Of a stretch of 64,000 nucleotides of DNA, positions 57,664 through 64,000 are shown piece by piece. The notes beneath the pieces were generated by a model that worked only from the letters and a program-made list of their open reading frames with translations, did not search any database and was not told the DNA's origin. Origin of the DNA: Stachybotrys elegans. Its lineage: Eukaryota > Ascomycota > Sordariomycetes > Hypocreales > Stachybotryaceae. Location of the stretch: assembly GCA_020746835.1 (NCBI GenBank), contig JAGPNK010000007.1, forward strand, positions 1,969,501 through 2,033,500. Reading direction: 5' to 3'. The translations under genes and the position numbers were made by a program. Position 1 is the first letter of the stretch. Each line of letters opens with the position of its first letter.

Positions 57664-58421
57664 ATGCTCAATCTCCGCCGTCTCTTCTTCTCTGCCGCAC
57701 TCCTCTTCGGAGTCGGTCTGGTGCTCTTCTCTCAGCCCGCCGAGGCCAGCAAGGGTCCCAAGATCACCCACAAGGTCTACTTCGACATTGCCGTCGGCGA
57801 TGAGACGCTCGGCCGCGTCGTCTTTGGCCTCTACGGCAAGACTGTCCCCGAGACTGCTGAGAACTTCCGTGCCCTTGCTACCGGCGAGAAGGGCTTCGGT
57901 TACGAGGGATCTACCTTCCACCGTGTCATCAAGAAGTTCATGATCCAGGGTGGTGACTTCACCAACCACGACGGCACTGGTGGCAAGTCCAGTATGTTTT
58001 CCCGTCCTCAATCGCACCCCCTCCTGCTTGCTCTGACTAACTTCCTCTTTTAGTCTACGGCGCCAAGTTCAAGGATGAGAACTTCAAGCTGAAGCACACC
58101 AAGCCTGGTCTGCTCTCCATGGCCAACGCCGGTCCCGACACCAATGGATCCCAGTTCTTCATCACCACTGTCGTCACCTCGTAAGACCCCCAGACCACCA
58201 CCCGCACGGGAAATACCTAGGCCAATGCATTGTGCTAACACGCCTACAGCTGGCTCGATGGCCGCCACGTCGTCTTTGGCGAGGTCCTCGAGGGCTACGA
58301 GATCGTCGAGAAGATCGAGAACGTCAAGACCAACCCCGGCGACAAGCCCGTCGATACCGTCAAGATCATCAAGAGTGGCGAGCTCGAGGTTCCCCCCGAA
58401 GGTATTCACGTTGATCTCTAA
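57664..58421 (+). CDS. CPR5: ER/secretory cyclophilin (peptidyl-prolyl isomerase B type)
   Basis: Catalyses cis-trans isomerisation of prolyl bonds in the secretory pathway. Exons 57664-57991, 58054-58180 and 58250-58421 give 208 aa. Signal peptide: [20 protein letters not shown], then LFSQPAEA. The cyclophilin domain is complete: [33 protein letters not shown] block ([19 protein letters not shown]), catalytic [20 protein letters not shown] (active-site Arg present), [20 protein letters not shown] and [12 protein letters not shown]. The C-terminus, [11 protein letters not shown], ends in HVDL, which resembles an HDEL-type retrieval signal; this is inference. A donor inside the last exon (58402) could instead splice to a membrane-anchor exon at 58586-58791. 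Confidence 0.95.
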
Positions 58422-58585
58422 GAAGCTGCACAAAGCACGTTCCGCGCTTCACCCGCTACACATCCTTGGCCCCAGAAAAAACAGAGACGAGTTGAAATGA
58501 CAAAAGATCCTTGACTGGCCCAAAACCTTCCTTGCTATCATGATAAAAGTATTTGGGGCGCTGATAAGTGTGGTTTTCATTTCAG

Positions 58586-58791
58586 ATATGTACGGTAGTG
58601 CGCAGTTCAGCCAATCCAGTGCCAGCGAATCCAGTGCCGACGAATCCAGTGATGGTGCCTCCAGTGAATCCGGCTCGTGGCTGTTTAACCTCTTCGTCCT
58701 CGGCGGCGTCGTGCTGGCTGCTTTCGGCGTCTACCGTATCTACCAGAGGGTCAGCGCTACCCCCGTCGGCTATGAGAAGACCATGGCTTGA
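58586..58791 (+). CDS. CPR5: Probable alternative 3' exon of the cyclophilin gene (membrane-anchor isoform)
   Basis: Splicing from the donor G|GTATTC at 58401/58402 to the acceptor TTTCAG ending at 58585 keeps frame and joins EVPPE to DMYGSAQFSQSSASESSADE. A Ser-rich linker, one strong membrane span (SWLFNLFVLGGVVLAAFGVY) and a short basic tail follow (YQRVSATPVGYEKTMA, stop at 58791). The isoform would be about 270 aa and anchored, with the isomerase in the lumen. The donor is weaker than the others in this window, so both forms may coexist. The exon could instead be a remnant or a separate small gene, but its start frame and position fit alternative splicing best. Confidence 0.6.
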
Positions 58792-59352
58792 GTGCAACAC
58801 GATGAGATATCAGTAAACACGACATGCCGACCTGTCGAGTGGTTGTAAGATTTCCTATTCAGGGCGGAACATCCGTTGGTCCTAGCCTTGAATATGCGCC
58901 GTTTAGTTTCTTGACTGTCATTTGTTGGAAGGCTTGATTAGACTGTAGGAGTTACATTATTCGAAGGTGTCCTCAAGAGGTAGAACGGGGAATAGAGGCG
59001 ACGGAACCATTTCGTCCGTCGTCAAGAGTGTATTAGAGTAGTATTTATTGAGTGTACCAAGAGATCACTCGCTGCTTTCAAACTGCCTTGCCATGCACAA
59101 TGACCGGCGACCACACAGAGCACGTTCAAGAAAACGTGATCAGCCATTCACTCATCGTCACAGGTAAAGCGACGACTACCTATATGTTACCCGCACCCAG
59201 TCCTGTGCTTCATGGCGCACGATTAGATCGTGTCACGTGGGTCCTATCAACAGCCCACGGAAGAAAAAGTTGTAAGTGCCCCCCAGTCGCTTCAAGCCAG
59301 TCCATCGCCAACATATCCAAGCAAAGGGACAAGAATATAAAAAGAATTCGCC
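58792..59352. other. Intergenic between two plus-strand genes
   Basis: Cyclophilin 3' region and TRM112 promoter. No gene is recognised. Confidence 0.5.
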
Positions 59353-59863
59353 ATGAAAGTCCTCAGCCTCAACTTCTTGACCTGCGCCGTCAAGGCCTGC
59401 AAAAGTTCCTCCAACTCGTACCCCCTCCACCCCAAGGATGCCGAGCTCGTGCAGGACGACATCGAGCTCAACTCGCAAATGATTATCAATGTGCTGCCCC
59501 GCCTTGATTGGGCCGCCCTGCGCACCACGTCTTCAGAGGTAAACGACGAAAACCCCTCCCGCTGAGGTTTCAGATGCGGGCAGCTTTGGCTTTTGCTTTT
59601 GCTGCCCGCCGGTTCCCGTTTCCTGTCACGTTTCAGGCTGGTTTGGGGCTAACGACGTTTCGCAGCTGGGGTTCCCCGAGTTGCCTGAGCTGCCCCCCAC
59701 GGCGGCTGACCTAGAGGCTGATGAGAAGATGTTGAAGGACTTGCATCATCTGTTGCTGGAAACGCAAATCTCAGAGGGCAAGCTCGTGTGCGCCAACTGT
59801 GGGCATGAGTACGCGGTCAAGGAGGGTATCGCCAACTTCCTGCTGCCGAGTCACCTGGTCTAG
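59353..59863 (+). CDS. TRM112: Trm112, activator subunit of RNA and protein methyltransferases
   Basis: Small zinc-binding partner that stabilises Trm9, Trm11, Mtq2 and Bud23 (known), so it acts in tRNA, rRNA and eRF1 methylation. Exons 59353-59538 and 59666-59863 give 127 aa, a normal length. It starts MKVLSLNFLTCAVKACKSSS with the N-terminal zinc Cys11 and Cys16. FPL is represented by SYPLHPKDAELVQDDIELNS. The central part has NVLPRLDWAALR and FPELPELPP, and the C-terminal zinc pair Cys104/Cys107 (LVCANCGHEYAVKEGIANFL) ends in LPSHLV. All four zinc cysteines of the fungal protein are present. It is convergent with BIG1. Confidence 0.96.
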
Positions 59864-60177
59864 CTTGGCACCAGGCAGCTCAGCATCACGGATTTGATAC
59901 CAAGAAAGACGGCGGGATTTGGGTCACGGGAAACATGGCGCGTTAGCCAGGAGTATGGGCGTTCAAAAGCCACTGCGTCGCAGGGGACGGTAGACAAAAT
60001 GAATCAATATTCTTAACCTGACCAGACCTATCACTCTATCTAGGGCCTCCCACATACAGATACAAGACCCTTTGTGACGCACACTGCAAAGACAACCCAT
60101 AACTCCTTATGCGACGCAGTATTGTACAGGATGATTCTGCTTCGCCCAACATGCTATCCCACAACCTGACTCATGGT
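59864..60177. other. Convergent 3' region
   Basis: 314 bases between TRM112 (+) and BIG1 (-). Both 3' UTRs, with nothing else recognised. Confidence 0.55.
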
Positions 60178-61164
60178 TTACTGTTGCTTCTTCTGGGCAG
60201 CGGGTCCCATATCCTTATCGAAGGCGCCGTAAGACACCTCGAGGCTGGTCAGAGCGCTGAGGCCAACGTACAGGATGCCTAGAAGAATGATGGCGGTGAC
60301 GAGAGCCATCCAGATACCTAAAACATTAGCATCAGGGCAAGCAAGCAGCTGGCAAAGCCTCAGGGCATACCTGGGGTGAAGAACTGGTACTTCTCGAACA
60401 CAGGGAGCCTGTCCCAGTCCGTGTTGTTCGAGTCGCGCCTGACATGGGAGGCCTTAATGCCCCTCTTCAGGTCGGTGTGCATCGCCTCCCCAAAGTCTGC
60501 CTTGTAAGAAGTGGGCTCTCCGGGGGTGGAGAGGAAAACAATGGTGTAGCTGTCGGTGGTGGTGAGGCGCTTGAGGCTGGAGGAGAGAACGGCATCTATG
60601 TTTTGTTAGATAGAGATCCACACAATTCAAACCGGTATGACCAACCGTTCTCAGCCAGAGACTCGACCCTGTCCTCCTGGGATAGAGATGAGAGGTTGAC
60701 CTCTTCAATTGTAACCTTCTTCTCCTTCTGGGAGCAGGCAGTCTCAATCATAGCAGAGATTCCAGCACCGGCAACTGCGCCCACAACTTCGGAAACGATG
60801 TATCGGCCCTGCAGGGAGGATGCATCGGCGGCATTGCAGAGAGAAGGCAGAGCGCAGGCGTCGTTGCTACGCAGCTCCCCAGCATTGATTCCAGGCTGCG
60901 TGACGATGAGGTATCGGTCGGTAGGGCACGACGCCACGAACTCGGCAGTGTACTTCAGCACCGTGCTGCTTGATTGAAGCTGATTCGAGGTCGGGTCGTT
61001 GGCGAAACTGCGATAATATTCATCAACGTGGGCTCCTCCCAAGAATGTATTCGCGAATGCATGGCTTACGTAGATGTCGATAGGAGAGCGAAGGGAGTCG
61101 TATCGGAGAAGGCGGCCGAGCTGCCGGCAAGCGCAAGAGCGCTGACGAGAGTGTTCGTACGCAT
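60178..61164 (-). CDS. BIG1: BIG1-like ER membrane protein / V-ATPase accessory (Ac45-Voa1 type)
   Basis: ER type I membrane protein. Fungal Big1 is needed for beta-1,6-glucan and cell-wall assembly and is related to V-ATPase assembly proteins Voa1/Ac45 (known). Minus-strand exons 61164-61070, 61007-60646, 60595-60371 and 60317-60178 give about 273 aa. Signal peptide MRTNTLVSALALAGSSAAFS, then FALLSTS, and a lumenal domain with SCPTDRYLIVTQPG and TDSYTIVFLSTPG. The C-terminal membrane span and tail are diagnostic: FEKYQFFTPGIWMALVTAII, LLGILYVGLSALTSLEVSYG, AFDKDMGPAAQKKQQ. The donor GTTGGT of intron 2 is weak but the only one that keeps frame. Its 5' end is 294 bases from RRP17. Confidence 0.9.
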
Positions 61165-61458
61165 GGCTGTTGAGTGGAATGTGTCGACTGATTACAACTC
61201 AGTCTTGAGAGCTGTCGCCGTGGAACATTGACGTGATGGCCTGGCTGTTGGAAGCTGTACCAGATGATGCAGGGCCGAGCGTTACATAATTAACGCGTTT
61301 AGTGCATAGAACGGATATTTGCACACCGCGGTGAAGCCTCACCGAAAGCGGAGCCCGTCCCCGGTACGACTACCCGGATGGTGGCCTCCAAAAATTCAGG
61401 ATTTCCTTTGCTGCACCCTGTTGGATAAAGTTGAAATCCAGAATCATAATCGCTCGTC
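61165..61458. promoter_or_regulatory. Short bidirectional promoter region BIG1/RRP17
   Basis: 294 bases between two divergent ATG codons, so both genes must be driven from here. No specific motif is identified. Confidence 0.5.
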
Positions 61459-62175
61459 ATGTTTGCGAAGCCGAGACCGAAGAAGAGTATTCTTCCACCG
61501 CCTAGCAAGAAACGGAAAAACACATCAGCAATTGAGGAAATCTCCTTCGATAACGATGCCCGCCAGGAATTCCTCACCGGCTTCCACAAGCGCAAGCAGC
61601 AGCGTATAAAACATGCCCAGGAAGAGGCCGCCAAGAAAGCCAGACAGGAGAAGCTTGAGACCCGCAAACACGTATGCAAATTTTCACGACCTACGATACT
61701 GTTCAAATCACTGAGCCAAGAGTTTTAGATCCGAGAAGAAAGGCGGCGCGAAGTCGAGGAACATGTACAAAACGTGAACAAGATGTTGCGCGAGGCCGGC
61801 GCTGCTGTCCCGGACCTAGAGGAAGAATCTAGCGAGGAAGAAGAGGCTGAGGAGTGGGCCGGCTTCCCCGATCGACCGGAACTCGAGATCATCGACCACG
61901 AGGAGGAATACATTGACGAGGATCGTTACACTACAGTTACTGTTGAGTCTGTATCCGTGTCGAGGGACGGACTGAGCAAACCGGAGGTACCGGGCGAGAA
62001 CTCGGACTCTGAAGAGAAAGCCGTGGCAGCGACAGAAGCCAAGGAGGACTCGAAACCTACGAGACCCAAGAAGAAGAAGAAGAAGTTTCGCTACGAGTCC
62101 AGGATTGAGCGGCAGTTATCAAACGTAAGGCAAAAGGCAAAGAACTCAAAGAGCAAGGCACGGAGAACAGGTTGA
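61459..62175 (+). CDS. RRP17: Ribosomal RNA-processing protein 17 (Nop25/Nol12 family)
   Basis: Nucleolar protein with 5'-3' exonuclease activity in 60S pre-rRNA processing (known for Rrp17/Nol12). Exons 61459-61671 and 61729-62175 give 219 aa. The family core is at the N-terminus: PRPKKSILPPPSKKRKNTSA, IEEISFDNDARQEFLTGFHK, RKQQRIKHAQEEAAKKARQE and IREERRREVEEHVQNVNKML. An acidic segment (EESSEEEEAEEWAG) and a Lys/Arg-rich end (RPKKKKKKFRYESRIERQLS) follow. Both the order and length are standard. It is convergent with tropomyosin. Confidence 0.95.
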
Positions 62176-62440
62176 GCAATTATAAAAGCGAAGGGTGTTT
62201 TTTCCACAGGCGGTGCCACCGGCGTTCCATCTTAGATACCCCCACAGAATACCGCGTCCAAAGCTAGAGACGTAACATGCTGCTGTTGCCGCTGCTACAC
62301 CGCTCACAGCCCTGGCAACACATTAACTCCTCGCATCAAGAAATCACAGCCACAATATCGGGTGCCTCGGTAGAGGATGGATGGATCGGCCGAGCCATGT
62401 GACGCCCGAAAACCAGTCGTAGTATATTGGAGGTCGATGT

Positions 62441-63162
62441 TCAGATGGTTCCAATCTCCTGCTGAAGCTCCTCCAGCTCCTTCTGGAGAGCCTGGTACTT
62501 CTTGGCCATCTCCTCGTACTTTTGCTCCCACTGGTCGCGCTCCTGCTCGAGGGCCTGCACCTTTCGCTCGAAGTGGCCAGCCTTGACATCGGTTTGACGC
62601 AGCCTAGTTAATCAACGGTGTTAGTTGTGAAGAGTCCGAGTAGCGGCGTGGCATGTGGCAGTATTGATGGATAGAAAGGGCGACAGCACGGGCCGCCCGA
62701 TCTAGATAGGGGGAGGGAATGGGAGGAAATGTCGTACTTCTCGTTGGTCTCGCGCAGGGTCTTATCGGCAGTCTCGGCCTCCTCCTCGAGCAGCTGCAGA
62801 CGCCTTTGCAGGGTCTCGTTCTGGGTGCCGTGCTGCTGGCCCTCGTCGGCGGCCTTCTTGAAGTCCTTGATGGCGGTCTCGAGGTTCTCGACCTCTCCCT
62901 CAAGGAGGTTGTTCTTGTGCTGAAGCGAGGTAATCTCCTGCTCCTTGGAAAGGTTCTCTTGCTCCAGCGTCTTGACCTTGGCCTTGAGCTCCTCGGACTT
63001 TGCGGTGGCCTCGTCGGCGTCCAGGCGGAGCTGGTTCATTTTCTATATGGCCTCCAGGCATCAGCAGGCGAACTCCAACGATTTAGGGAGCGTACCCCGC
63101 CAAGGGCTGTTGGAGGGGTACGGCAGTTGGGAGAGGAAACAGACCTCCTTGATGCGATCCAT
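62441..63162 (-). CDS. TPM1: Tropomyosin
   Basis: Coiled-coil protein that stabilises formin-made actin cables and the contractile ring (known for Cdc8/Tpm1). Minus-strand exons 63162-63145 (18 nt, MDRIKE), 63042-62738 and 62603-62441 give 161 aa, exactly the length of fission yeast Cdc8. The sequence is one continuous heptad-repeat coiled coil: KMNQLRLDADEATAKSEELK, QEITSLQHKNNLLEGEVENL, AETADKTLRETNEKLRQTDV and the C-terminus YQALQKELEELQQEIGTI. The start MDRIKEKMNQLR is typical of filamentous-fungal tropomyosins and depends on the tiny first exon. It is divergent from the partial gene at the right edge. Confidence 0.95.
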
Positions 63163-63516
63163 CTTGGGCGGTTGTGTGAAGTTGTTTAGGATTTAGGTCT
63201 GGAAGCTTGAATATCGAAGCGGTGAGCTGCAATTCTGGGATGCCAGGAGGATGATGTTCGTTGGTTCGTGGAAAGGGGATGATGGGGACAAGATCCCTCC
63301 ACGATGCTGTACGTACCTTAACTCTAGGTACCTATCTGTGGCTTTGTGGCGGCCCCGTCCCGCACTGGAATTTGGAACCGTGGCTGGTGGTTGCCCCGCC
63401 AGCAACATCCAAACAAGGTGTACCAATGATGTTCCCTATTACGCTCGACGCCTCCTTCATTTCGGTAAATCAACACGAGGAAATCAACGACGCCCGATCA
63501 ACGAACAGAAGCGAAA
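63163..63516. promoter_or_regulatory. Bidirectional promoter region tropomyosin / right-edge gene
   Basis: 354 bases between two divergent ATG codons, with a GGTACC/CTAGGTACC-rich part near 63310-63340. No factor site is assigned. Confidence 0.45.
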
Positions 63517-64000
63517 ATGCTGGCCGCGCACCGGGATCAAGAGAATCTGGTGCATGCACACCAGCAGGTGCAATCGAAGCAGCACCCCAAGACGCCAGGA
63601 GCGAGATTCCCAAAGACGCCGCACAAGTTCCCCGGCAATGACGAGAATGCGCCGACCATTTTTGCTGGAAAAAGTGGCATTAAAAACGTCATTAAACCTA
63701 GCGAGAATGATATCTTGATGACCAAAGGCAAAGGTGCCCGCCAGGCACTGATTACTCCGTCCGGTAAGGCTGTATTGCTCCCTGTGACGATTTTGGGTTA
63801 TCTAACAAGGCATCATTAGACAACCGAATGCGAGCGCCCTTGGGTAACAAGACGACGAACGCGAAAGCCAAGACCGGCCCTTCGAACGGCGTTAAGGATA
63901 TCGTCAAGGAGCTGGAAAAGGCGCAGAAGCCCACCACCATCCAGAAGCCCAAGCAGAAGCCCGTGGAGCTCGCACCAGTCGCATTCTCGGTCAAGGCAGA
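63517..64000 (+). CDS. Partial gene: destruction-box protein, candidate securin-like APC/C substrate
   Basis: Only the 5' part is in the window. Exons 63517-63763 and 63830 to beyond 64000 are joined in frame by a GTAAGG...TTAG intron with a CTAAC branch. The visible protein starts MLAAHRDQENLVHAHQQVQS and is Lys/Pro-rich, with repeated TP sites (KTPGARFPKTPHKF) and DENAPTIF. MRAPLGNKTTNAKAK follows. R87-A-P-L90 then K-T-T-N resembles an RxxL destruction box, and the fission-yeast securin Cut2 has a very similar RAPLG motif. QENL and DENA recall KEN-type degrons. Together with CDK-type sites this suggests a cell-cycle-regulated protein, possibly securin. The function is inference and the gene is truncated by the window edge. 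Confidence 0.7.

Noticed and set aside
1..64000. CRISPR array, prophage, transposon, defence island or metabolite cluster
   Set aside because: No spaced direct repeats, transposase/reverse-transcriptase motifs, terminal repeats or clustered biosynthetic enzymes. Genes are ordinary eukaryotic housekeeping types.

Overview
This is a gene-dense stretch of a filamentous ascomycete nuclear genome. Its short introns (about 50-180 nt) have GTATGT/GTAAGT/GTACGT-type donors, CTAAC/CTGAC branch sites and YAG acceptors. Intergenic DNA is pyrimidine-rich. The gene set (RFX factor of the CPCR1 type, Mid1, Eis1, fungal Rcy1, a fungal ubiquitin-like-domain protein) fits Pezizomycotina, most likely Sordariomycetes, probably Hypocreales. 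The species cannot be named from the sequence. I see no rRNA, tRNA, CRISPR array, transposon or secondary-metabolite cluster. I read 28 protein genes, 27 complete and one cut by the right edge. They are almost all housekeeping genes on both strands, with no sign of a functional cluster.

Layout. 0-10 kb: a nucleolar-type SMAP protein, RAMP4/YSY6, a small mitochondrial membrane protein, the calcium-channel subunit MID1 and the ER-shaping protein YOP1. 10-23 kb: an RFX transcription factor, aspartokinase (HOM3), recyclin-1 (RCY1) and CDK7/KIN28. 23-37 kb: an unrecognised secreted protein with Pro/His repeats, an SFK1-family membrane protein, eisosome protein EIS1, a tyrosine-phosphatase-like protein, the tRNA m3C methyltransferase TRM140/METTL2 and EMC2. 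37-41.4 kb: a gene-poor stretch that looks like a long leader or promoter. 41.4-53 kb: a ubiquitin-like-domain protein with a long charged helix, COQ10, AP-3 delta and an F-BAR/DEP/RhoGAP protein. 54-64 kb: a membrane dipeptidase, mitochondrial uS13, an ER cyclophilin, TRM112, BIG1, RRP17, tropomyosin and a partial protein with a destruction-box-like motif.

The genes are mostly independent, but several share the secretory and endomembrane pathway (RAMP4, YOP1, EMC2, ER cyclophilin, BIG1, AP-3, RCY1).

The most unusual feature is gene architecture at the start codon. In two genes (RAMP4 and uS13m) the ATG is an exon by itself. In AP-3 delta the ATG is split AT|G by an intron. In two others (the UBL protein and the RFX factor) only 5 or 10 coding bases precede the first intron. 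Two further introns (in MID1 and the RFX gene) are multiples of three without stops and so hide inside open frames. The ER cyclophilin gene carries what looks like an alternative membrane-anchor exon. I did not find a new multi-gene system. The splice models are manual readings from consensus sites, frame and family similarity, and no database was searched.
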